62,444 nucleotides of DNA, taken from Halanaerobiales bacterium (GTDB lineage Bacteria; Bacillota_F; Halanaerobiia; DY22613). A program made the translations under genes and the position numbers. The notes beneath the pieces are model-generated. The model was not told the origin of the DNA, made no database searches, and worked only from the letters and a program-made list of their open reading frames with translations. Of the stretch, positions 55,717 to 62,444 are shown piece by piece (positions within the stretch are counted from its first letter, which is position 1; every line of letters starts with the position of its first letter). The stretch lies in contig JAGMES010000011.1 in the NCBI GenBank assembly GCA_023128035.1, positions 1 through 62,444 of the forward strand. Direction: 5' to 3'.

Positions 55717-55762
55717 TTTGAAACACCCTTTCAGGTTAAATACTATATGTTTAGCACAATCG

Positions 55763-56668
55763 TCACTTTCTTAAAATATATATATATGAATGAATCTCTT
55801 CACTAGGTTTTAGTGAACCATATGTCTTATCTGCTATTTCGTTAAAAGATCTAATATAACCAACCTTTGCTCCTGCTGTACGAAGTCGGTTAAAGCATTC
55901 AGCAACTACCTTTTTAGCATATCCTTTTCTCCGAAACGCATGCCGAGTACCTACAGTCTCTATAATAGCACTTTTACTGTGTTGATCCAGCCAACCTGTA
56001 CAACATGATACATAGATTCCTTCTGGAGAAATGCAAGCAAGATCAAAATCAGAATTATAGCCTGGAGCACTACAACGCCATTCATACTCTTCTAAAGTAA
56101 ACTTAGTCAAATCGCCGTTATTATAAGCATCAGAGACTACTTCACACCTTTCTTTCAGATCATGATCTTCATTAATACTGCAAATTTTGAAACCATCTTC
56201 TAGTTGAATCTCATATTCGACCTTTGTTAAATCATATTTCCATCCATGGGAAATGATTCCATCTCTTTTTTTAAAGTTTCTGGAAGTTAATAAAGTAATT
56301 AAATCTTTTTCATATTCAAAGAGATCACAATAAATTTTCTCTTTTTCAGCCCCCCAAACATTAATTGCCCAATCTAGAATTACCTCCCCAATCTCTTTCA
56401 CTTCTGGAGCAGGAATAATAGAAAACTCTTCTTTCCCTTTTTCGGAGATAAATAAACCAACGATCTTTCCAGTCTCATCTCTCCAGATATGGCAATTTTG
56501 ATAGAAGAAATCAACATTATCTTTTCGCTCAACATGAGTATAGATCCACATCTCACATCGAGTATAGTCCCAATCCTGAGGAGTTCTGAAATAAATCTCT
56601 CGATCTACTAAAAACTCGCGAATTTCAGAAAAATCTTCTCTTGTATATGCTTGATCTTTAAATATCAT
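55763..56668 (-). CDS. GNAT-family acetyltransferase
   Basis: In this 301-residue protein the C-terminal half has the acetyl-CoA motif GTRHAFRRKGYAKKVVAECF near residues 245-264, and the N-terminal half looks like a second, degenerate GNAT domain. Such double-GNAT proteins acetylate aminoglycoside- or peptide-like compounds. It may be a tailoring enzyme or a self-resistance acetyltransferase for an amine-bearing product. I chose the ATG at 56668 (MIFKDQAYTREDF) with GGAAG before it rather than the upstream TTG. It is followed by the kinase gene. Confidence 0.75.
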   Translation of the reverse strand: MIFKDQAYTREDFSEIREFLVDREIYFRTPQDWDYTRCEMWIYTHVERKDNVDFFYQNCHIWRDETGKIVGLFISEKGKEEFSIIPAPEVKEIGEVILDWAINVWGAEKEKIYCDLFEYEKDLITLLTSRNFKKRDGIISHGWKYDLTKVEYEIQLEDGFKICSINEDHDLKERCEVVSDAYNNGDLTKFTLEEYEWRCSAPGYNSDFDLACISPEGIYVSCCTGWLDQHSKSAIIETVGTRHAFRRKGYAKKVVAECFNRLRTAGAKVGYIRSFNEIADKTYGSLKPSEEIHSYIYILRK

Positions 56669-56694
56669 AGTGTTCTCTTCCTTCCTCTTCAATT

Positions 56695-58389
56695 CTATTT
56701 TCTTAAATATGAAAGACCATGTTTAAATAACCACATTGTACTTCTTCTAACTACACTTTCATGATAAAGACCTTTATATTGAGTTAAAATTTGGGCGACA
56801 GTTAAACCCTTACTTCCTACTTCTCTTAGTTGTTGTAAGATTATTGGTCCTAACTGATATTCCTGCAAAATATCTTCAATTTGATAATGTTTCGGAATTG
56901 GCTCTTTACCATCTAACACATTCTCCCCTTCTGGCGTAATTACAAAAGTCTCCTGATCACTGAGAAAACGAGTTGGATATTGCTTAAAAGCATCACAATA
57001 GATTGGTTGCATAAAGGTCAAATCCTCTCTTCGATCCTCAACAGGGGTTGCCTTCTGCTGTTCACGCAGTTCTGACCATAAATCTTCATACAGTCGAATG
57101 ACATTAGCCCACCCAAATTTTTCCCTGGCAATTTTAACTGAATTTTCCGACATCATTTCTCTCAATTCGGGGTGGTCAATTAATCTCTGAATTGCCTGCT
57201 CATATTCCTGCAAATCCAAAGCAACTGATTGCCCCATCAGTAAATGATGCAATACAGTACGATGAGTCGGCTCAGAGGGGAACATAGCAGCAGTTTTGAT
57301 ATCTTCATCACATTTCATCCAATAAGTTGGGATCAAAAAACCGGTTTCACCATCAATAACAGTATCTTTGTAACCATCCCAATCAGAAACAACTTGAGGT
57401 GTACCACAAGCCATAGCTTCGATGGGTGTAATCCCGAAAGTTTCTTGTACATTATCTATAGGAGAAACAAAAACATCAGCTGCCGCAAATAACAGATTTC
57501 GATTGGCTACGTCATTGTTTGGAATAATCTTTACTTTATTTTCAATTCCGTGTTCTGTAAAATAAGACTTTATTGCTGGTATGAAAGGTATAGTTTTACG
57601 GTCATGACCCGCCAAAATCAGCAATAGATCTTTATCTAGGTTCTTCTCTAGCAAACGCTTGTACATCAAAATAATCGGCAACAGGTCTGCTTTATCATAA
57701 GCTGAAAATCTTCCTAACCAAAGAATGATAAATGGGTCAACTGGAAGATCTAACTTATTACGAACTTCTCTTTTATCCATTGGAATAAATTTATCTGTAT
57801 CTACTCCCAGTGGAACAATATCTAAACGCCCTTCATATTTGATATTGGTATTATATCTTTCATTCAAAGCACCACTTATATTTTCCAACATCGCTTTTAC
57901 TGCGTACTTTACTGCTCTAGAAGTACATATTAAAGAATCATACGGTCTAAATGGCATCAGTAGTTTCATTAAGTAAAAACTCTCAATGTAGTTCGGATAA
58001 CTAGCACCGTGTATAGTGTAAGTAATTGGAAAAGCGGACTTAGCAAAAAATTCACGCAAATACACTAATGGCATAAACTCCATACTAACATTGTGTAATA
58101 TATCAATATCTACTTTTTTTTGATCTTGTAAGATATCCAATTCCGAAAATAGGTTTAATTTTGCTGAGGCTTTATTGGCACGGCTTAAGGAACGATACTT
58201 CCGCAGAATCGCGCTCTCTTGAAAATGATTGGGCTCATAAAAACAAGTCACTTCTTCTAAAGAACTATGAGCAATTAACGCCCGGAACATATCATCCACT
58301 GCCACGTCATAACCATAAACGGTATCCAATCCAGCCATGACGCGAAATGCATTTCCCATCATTCCTAAATTTTTAATTTTTTCTTTCAT
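56695..58389 (-). CDS. GT4-family glycosyltransferase with extra C-terminal domain
   Basis: In this 564-residue protein residues 1-430 are a GT-B glycosyltransferase of family 4: N-terminal GLDTVYGYDVAVDDM, hinge VPLGVDTDKF, LWLGRFSAYDKADLLP, and the ETFGITPIEAMACGTPQVVS motif with the catalytic EX7E. Residues 440-564 form an extra helical/winged-helix-like domain (IEDILQEYQLGPIILQQL ... VVRRSTMWLFKHGLSYL). It would attach an activated sugar to the product or to a carrier-bound intermediate. It starts 40 bases after the radical SAM gene and its stop is 26 bases before the GNAT gene. Confidence 0.85.
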   Translation of the reverse strand: MKEKIKNLGMMGNAFRVMAGLDTVYGYDVAVDDMFRALIAHSSLEEVTCFYEPNHFQESAILRKYRSLSRANKASAKLNLFSELDILQDQKKVDIDILHNVSMEFMPLVYLREFFAKSAFPITYTIHGASYPNYIESFYLMKLLMPFRPYDSLICTSRAVKYAVKAMLENISGALNERYNTNIKYEGRLDIVPLGVDTDKFIPMDKREVRNKLDLPVDPFIILWLGRFSAYDKADLLPIILMYKRLLEKNLDKDLLLILAGHDRKTIPFIPAIKSYFTEHGIENKVKIIPNNDVANRNLLFAAADVFVSPIDNVQETFGITPIEAMACGTPQVVSDWDGYKDTVIDGETGFLIPTYWMKCDEDIKTAAMFPSEPTHRTVLHHLLMGQSVALDLQEYEQAIQRLIDHPELREMMSENSVKIAREKFGWANVIRLYEDLWSELREQQKATPVEDRREDLTFMQPIYCDAFKQYPTRFLSDQETFVITPEGENVLDGKEPIPKHYQIEDILQEYQLGPIILQQLREVGSKGLTVAQILTQYKGLYHESVVRRSTMWLFKHGLSYLRK

Positions 58390-58429
58390 CTTATTCCCCT
58401 TTCTTTACTTCATTATTTTTGAATTCAGC

Positions 58430-59857
58430 TTATTTGGGAGAACGCATAAATTTAATTGCGAAATCATACAAGAATGTAAAGTTCCATTTTTGTACTAGAT
58501 ATGATAAGATAGTTAAGATAAAGCGATGACCTTTGTTTTTTGCATATACTTCAGGGTAAAAGAGATAATATTGTTTCTGAATCTCCTTTGCAGAGAATTG
58601 TGGATAATCAAGAACAGCGACATTTCTACCATGATCTCTAAAAGAAGGTTTGATTAGATTATGTTCCAAACAATATTCATATAAATAGGTGCCAGGGTAA
58701 GGACAGAAGATATTTAACTGAGCAAAATGTGGCTGACATTCCTTCACCAGATTCACAGTCTCATGGAAATCCTCCACTGTTTCGGTTGGTATCCCAAGCA
58801 TGACATACAACATCGAAAGAATTCGATATCTTTTAGCCAACTTGACGACTTGACGAACATCATCATTAGAATAATTTCGTTTCATCATTTCCTGTCTAAT
58901 TCGTTCACTTCCTGATTCTAAACCAATATTAAGATATGTAATATTAGCTTTTCGCAAAAGATGGAAGATATGGTTTACATCCTGGGATGAGATTATCCGA
59001 AAATTTACACCGTAAAATACATCTCTTTTCAAAGTTTTATTATACTCCTCTAACTTTGTACAAAAATATTCCAAATATTTTACGTTAATATTGATCGCTT
59101 CCACTTCAAAGTATATAGTATCATTTTCAGCAAATTGTTTAATTACTTGATCAACTTCTTCAATTACATTTTCTGGCGATCGAAATCTTACATATCTGCC
59201 CTCAGCAACTTCCCGCAAAGCATGATTGCAACAATATGTACAATCAAAAGGGCAACCTCTCCCGACAAGAATAACATGCGGAGTTTTAGGATTTGTAATA
59301 TATTTTTGCCACATCTGACGATCTGGAAAAGGAAATACATCTAAATTCTCGCAAAATTTACGAGTAGGGTTACGCTCTATACTTGCATCCTGCTTAATCC
59401 ACAAGTTTTGAATCCCATGGGGCTTAATGTCCTTTTCTAATTGATCGACTAATTCTAAAGTTGCAAACTCCCCTTCTCCAATACAAATAGCATCAAACGC
59501 TTCTTGAATAGCCACCTCTGGATTTAGGGTAATATGAGGTCCACCTCCAAGTAAATATGTATTTGGATATGTAGCTTTCAGTTTATTAGCTGTATTGACA
59601 ATAGACTCATACTCTCGAAAAACTGCACTGAGACAAATTAAATCTGGTTTACATCTCTCAACTACCTGTTCTATCTCTACAATACGCGTTTTTTTTGAAA
59701 TGATAAATAAATCTATATGGTGATTATTATTTTTTAACATCGCAGATATATAAGAAATTCCAAACTGAATTTCATCATTAGCATATAATGGTTTTTCCTT
59801 ACTAACTTTATAAATATTTTTTTCCAAAGTATCGCTATGGATAAAGAGAATATTCAT
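58430..59857 (-). CDS. B12-binding radical SAM enzyme (A)
   Basis: Residues 1-150 of this 475-residue protein form a cobalamin-binding Rossmann-like domain (YLLGGGPHITLNPEVA near 101-116, GEGEFATLELVDQL). The radical SAM core follows with GRGCPFDCTYCCNHALRE near 198, where CxxxCxxC binds the [4Fe-4S]-SAM cluster. The lower-ligand His of the DxHxxG motif is not seen. Class B family members use methylcobalamin to methylate unreactive carbons, or rearrange or couple substrates; the exact reaction is unknown. It has its own promoter (59900-59908) and heads the downstream part of the cluster. Confidence 0.9.
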   Translation of the reverse strand: MNILFIHSDTLEKNIYKVSKEKPLYANDEIQFGISYISAMLKNNNHHIDLFIISKKTRIVEIEQVVERCKPDLICLSAVFREYESIVNTANKLKATYPNTYLLGGGPHITLNPEVAIQEAFDAICIGEGEFATLELVDQLEKDIKPHGIQNLWIKQDASIERNPTRKFCENLDVFPFPDRQMWQKYITNPKTPHVILVGRGCPFDCTYCCNHALREVAEGRYVRFRSPENVIEEVDQVIKQFAENDTIYFEVEAININVKYLEYFCTKLEEYNKTLKRDVFYGVNFRIISSQDVNHIFHLLRKANITYLNIGLESGSERIRQEMMKRNYSNDDVRQVVKLAKRYRILSMLYVMLGIPTETVEDFHETVNLVKECQPHFAQLNIFCPYPGTYLYEYCLEHNLIKPSFRDHGRNVAVLDYPQFSAKEIQKQYYLFYPEVYAKNKGHRFILTILSYLVQKWNFTFLYDFAIKFMRSPK

Positions 59858-59899
59858 TAGTCAGCTCTGAAAAATCTATATAACCTTTTTAAAGTAAAG

Positions 59900-59908
59900 A
59901 TTATAACA
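59900..59908 (-). promoter_or_regulatory. Extended -10 promoter of the second transcription unit of the cluster
   Basis: The minus strand reads TGTTATAAT. It is a perfect -10 box with the TG of an extended -10 element, about 45 bases before the radical SAM start. No good -35 is present, as expected for this promoter type. Confidence 0.65.
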
Positions 59909-59961
59909 TTTTCTCATACACTTAAACATTAGTTTAATGTACATAATACAAGGTCTTTACA

Positions 59962-59989
59962 CTTGTATAGTGTGAGCTAACACTACAAG
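59962..59989. repeat. Hairpin upstream of the extended -10 promoter
   Basis: TAGTGT-6-ACACTA, extended on both sides by CTTG and CAAG with one bulge, forms an inverted repeat. It lies about 55 bases upstream of the promoter, so it may be a regulator-binding operator rather than a terminator. Confidence 0.55.
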
Positions 59990-60185
59990 TTTTCATCTCC
60001 TTTTTTGACACTCAGGTAACTAATTCCCTGAAATAGAAATGTAAAGTAGTTATCTGTGTGATTTGTAGAAAATTCAGTTTTAATATATTACACCACAATA
60101 AACCTGTTTGGCTTGACTAGTTCACATAACCACTCTTTTATCTGCTCATCTGAGATTTTTTTACGTTTTTTGTTAAGGAGAAATA

Positions 60186-60218
60186 TGCACACACAAATAG
60201 ATGACCCTTATGTGTGCA
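60186..60218 (-). terminator. Hairpin after the second radical SAM gene
   Basis: TGCACACA and TGTGTGCA flank a 17-base loop about 25 bases past the stop codon at 60242. There is no T-run, so termination would have to be factor-assisted or the hairpin protects the 3' end. Confidence 0.5.
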
Positions 60219-60241
60219 ACTTTCAATTGCCCATTTTGCAA

Positions 60242-61819
60242 TTAATAATATTTGAGTAAGTATTCTTCTAGTCCTGCTAACTGGTTTTTTAAAGGAATTA
60301 ATTTTTCTTTCCACTCTTCAATTAACAAATCAAAGAAGTCAGTGCCATCATTGTCATTCATAATCTGATTACAGACTTCACGAATGAACTCCATATCCAG
60401 TTTAAATAACTTCTGATATACCTTTTTAATGATGTCATACTTCTCTTCTTCTCCATTTTCATCTGCCAGATAAGCGATAAAATTTTTATTAAAGAGTGGA
60501 CTCACTCGATTAGACCATTTTGTCACAACCTTGTAGCATAAATCTGTTTTAATATCCATAAAATTATAATTTTTATCATTTGGTGTGTATAATCCTTCTT
60601 TAACAACGTAATCAAAAAGTGGTGTTCCGGTAGTGGCGATAACAGTACTACCGATTGACAGGGGTCGAATGATATTATAATCCTGCTCATAAAAGCCCAT
60701 ATCATTCATTACGTTGATAAATTTTATAATTTCTGGCACAGTAATTACCGGATCAAAAAGTAGTATTCCGATGGTGTACCTTAGCTTAAGATCTTCTAAA
60801 ATCTGAATAGTCTTAACATTCTCCTCGACAACTATTTGCTTATTATAAAAATTTAACTGTTGTTGCAAAAAACTTTCAATTCCCACATTAACATTATATA
60901 ACCCAATCTCAATGAATTTTTCGAGAATATCCCGAGATTTTACAACCTCGTTGGCCCTAAAGTCACATAAGTAATAAACTTTAATGCCTTTTTCTTTAAT
61001 TAATTCATAGAATCGGTTAAACCAAGCTCTTCCTACTACCGATGCGATATGAAAATTACCATCATTGAAGGTAATATACTCAATTTCATAATTATTCACC
61101 AACAATTCGATTTCAGCTACCACATTTTCTGGTGTCCGTCTTCTTACTTTTTTACCCTCACAAGTTTTAAAAAACTCTTGAATTCCACAATATGTACAAT
61201 GTCCATAACAACCGCGGGTAGTCAGAACAGAAACAATCTTTCTTTCAGAAATAAATTGTCGCTTAGGAAATGGCAGCATATCCAAATTATCAATTAATTC
61301 TCTCTTGCCAGTAAAAATGATCTCTTTACCCTCCCGATAAGCAATACCAGGAGTATCTCGCCAGTTTTTACCTTTCACCACCTTTTCTACCAACTCTAAA
61401 GTTGTTGCTTCACCCTCCCCAATCACACAACATTCAAAAGTATCCAAATTATTCAATAACATTTCATAAGATAGGCTGGGTAAAAAACCACCAAGAAAAA
61501 TAAAAATTGATGGTTTAAGTTTTCTTAAACGACTAATAATTCTTACAACATTCATGTAATTAAAAAAGTAAGTTGATATTCCTACCATATCATAATTACC
61601 TTTAACGATTAAATCACAAACTTTTTTTACACTCGCTCCAATTCTCGCGCACTCTATAATTTCGACTTCATAATCGGCTTTTTCTAATACAGCAGCTATA
61701 TAGCCAAGACCAATATGCTGTAAGTTATAGGGATTTATGTAGTATTTGTTCCGAGTGCTGAGTGGTGAGTTAATGGTATTATCTGATACAATCGATGGAT
61801 TAATTAAACATACTCGCAC
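60242..61819 (-). CDS. B12-binding radical SAM enzyme (B)
   Basis: Residues 1-170 of this 525-residue protein form a cobalamin-binding-like domain (HIGLGYIAAVLEKADYEVEI; GGFLPSLSYEML; GEGEATTLELVEKV). The radical SAM core has LTTRGCYGHCTYCGIQEFF near 203-221, whose CxxxCxxC binds the cluster. The C-terminal 110 residues are helical and family-specific. It is a distant paralogue of the enzyme at 58430-59857 and is preceded by the discrete ACP gene 35 bases upstream, so its substrate may be carrier-bound. Confidence 0.9.
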   Translation of the reverse strand: MRVCLINPSIVSDNTINSPLSTRNKYYINPYNLQHIGLGYIAAVLEKADYEVEIIECARIGASVKKVCDLIVKGNYDMVGISTYFFNYMNVVRIISRLRKLKPSIFIFLGGFLPSLSYEMLLNNLDTFECCVIGEGEATTLELVEKVVKGKNWRDTPGIAYREGKEIIFTGKRELIDNLDMLPFPKRQFISERKIVSVLTTRGCYGHCTYCGIQEFFKTCEGKKVRRRTPENVVAEIELLVNNYEIEYITFNDGNFHIASVVGRAWFNRFYELIKEKGIKVYYLCDFRANEVVKSRDILEKFIEIGLYNVNVGIESFLQQQLNFYNKQIVVEENVKTIQILEDLKLRYTIGILLFDPVITVPEIIKFINVMNDMGFYEQDYNIIRPLSIGSTVIATTGTPLFDYVVKEGLYTPNDKNYNFMDIKTDLCYKVVTKWSNRVSPLFNKNFIAYLADENGEEEKYDIIKKVYQKLFKLDMEFIREVCNQIMNDNDGTDFFDLLIEEWKEKLIPLKNQLAGLEEYLLKYY

Positions 61820-61854
61820 TTATTTCAACTCCAATTTGTTAGGCGTATACCTAA

Positions 61855-62106
61855 TTATTGTTCATTTATTTTTTCTTCAATAAGAGCCATTAATTTTGAC
61901 ACTTTTCCAAATAGCTCGAAATTCAATTGGCTATCCTCAAACTCAATATCAAACTCCTCTTCCAATGCTACAACAATTTTAATAAAATTTAATGAATTGA
62001 TATCTAAATCAACCAGATCGGTATCCATCAGTGTAGATTCTTCAATCTCACGACCTGAAAGATTCTCTTGAAACACCTTTAATAATCTTTTTTCAATTTG
62101 ATTCAT
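61855..62106 (-). CDS. Discrete acyl carrier protein
   Basis: This 83-residue protein has an ACP fold with the phosphopantetheine attachment site DLDINSLNFIKIVVALEEEF; the Ser in INSLN is the modified residue. The consensus D-S-L is changed to N-S-L, so Sfp-type recognition should be checked. I chose the ATG at 62106 behind TGGAGGGA. It is a stand-alone carrier for the cluster, probably loading a starter or extender used by the synthetase at 40791-52277 or by the radical SAM enzymes. It is the first gene seen at this end. Confidence 0.92.
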   Translation of the reverse strand: MNQIEKRLLKVFQENLSGREIEESTLMDTDLVDLDINSLNFIKIVVALEEEFDIEFEDSQLNFELFGKVSKLMALIEEKINEQ

Positions 62107-62444
62107 TGTAAATCCCTCCACTTAATAATTTATTGTTGAACGCTCATATCTAATAATGAGTTCAATATAAACCAAATCCTTTGCTCTTAATGTGGTTAAC
62201 TATTATTCGTTGTTTAAGATATCCTATTTATGAATTTCGATTTAAAATATCAATTTTCCTTCTTTTCAACAATTTTTTTTAAAATGAAACTATTAAATTA
62301 TTTTAGTTAATAATGTATTCAAATCTAAAATTTATCTATACAGTAACATGTAAAATAAAGTGTGTAAACTCCTAGTGCAGCATAGCTTAATTAAACCCTA
62401 TATTTCAAAATATATATTCTAAAATATAGACATTATTTTATATG
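62107..62444. other. AT-rich upstream region of the ACP gene
   Basis: No gene of useful length is seen. On the minus strand several TTGnnn/TATnnT pairs have 17-18-base spacing (for example TTGAAA-18-TATGCT near the right end), but the region is so AT-rich that none is convincing. Cluster genes may continue beyond the window. Confidence 0.35.

Larger units (their letters stand above)
59858..60241. other. Non-coding gap between the two radical SAM genes
   Basis: It contains two strong hairpins (59962-59989 and 60186-60218) and a -10-like promoter near 59900. A 34-codon frame from a GTG around 60190 (ending KPNRFIVV) has no ribosome binding site and overlaps a hairpin, so I do not call it a gene. 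It might be a remnant. Confidence 0.5.

Noticed and set aside
1..62444. CRISPR arrays, tRNA or rRNA genes, prophage genes
   Set aside because: No regularly spaced direct repeats, cloverleaf sequences, rRNA stretches or phage structural genes were seen.

Overview
The window is low-GC, strictly anaerobic Firmicute DNA. The gene content (selenoprotein glycine reductase, multimeric [FeFe] hydrogenase, NAD-linked formate dehydrogenase, malic enzyme and two-subunit fumarase) indicates an amino-acid-fermenting, H2- and formate-exchanging anaerobe. I infer a Halanaerobiales or related clostridial lineage, but no rRNA is present to prove it. UGA is decoded as selenocysteine twice (grdA, grdB). Almost every gene lies on the minus strand; only the EamA transporter and rpmB are on plus.

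Layout. 1-5.1 kb: transporter, asparaginase, RecQ, small membrane protein, and two copies of a structured repeat, one of which supplies the recQ stop codon. 5.2-11.4 kb: hndABCD-type [FeFe] hydrogenase operon, whose NuoF-like subunit is fused to a GltD/NfnB-like flavoprotein. It lies behind a strong promoter, a roughly 310-nt structured leader and an intrinsic terminator. 11.4-18.7 kb: housekeeping block coaD-rsmD-recG-degV-fakA-asp23, with rpmB divergent. 18.9-25.4 kb: GNAT, FocA and a NuoE/NuoF/FdhA formate dehydrogenase with Cys rather than Sec at the active site. 25.6-34.4 kb: complete glycine reductase operon grdX-trxB-trxA-grdE-grdA-grdB-grdC-grdD, preceded by a promoter, a tandem glycine riboswitch and a terminator. 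34.4-37.5 kb: malic enzyme, fumarase subunits and a small unknown protein.

37.6-62.1 kb: an unusual biosynthetic cluster. Its core is a 3828-residue protein ordered C-A(Ser)-PCP-C-A(Asn)-PCP-KS-ACP-aminotransferase-C. The module has a ketosynthase but no acyltransferase, there is no thioesterase, and the last condensation domain has lost the HH of HHxxxDG. Around it are a TobZ/NodU-type carbamoyltransferase, an E1/ThiF-like adenylyltransferase, two proteins with a BtrH/C39-like Cys-His-Asp layout, a beta-sandwich protein, a chloramphenicol-phosphotransferase-like kinase, a GNAT enzyme, a GT4 glycosyltransferase, two B12-type radical SAM enzymes and a discrete acyl carrier protein. The predicted scaffold is acyl-Ser-Asn extended by malonate and beta-aminated, then released and decorated. 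I do not recognise the cluster as a characterised pathway. It probably continues beyond the right edge.

How the parts work together: glycine switches on glycine reductase, which takes electrons through TrxB/TrxA to make acetyl phosphate. Hydrogenase and formate dehydrogenase balance NAD(P)H with H2 and formate, and FocA moves formate. Malic enzyme and fumarase connect C4 acids to pyruvate. Several intergenic regions carry long hairpins or repeats, including an 82-bp perfect palindrome at the downstream end of the biosynthetic cluster.
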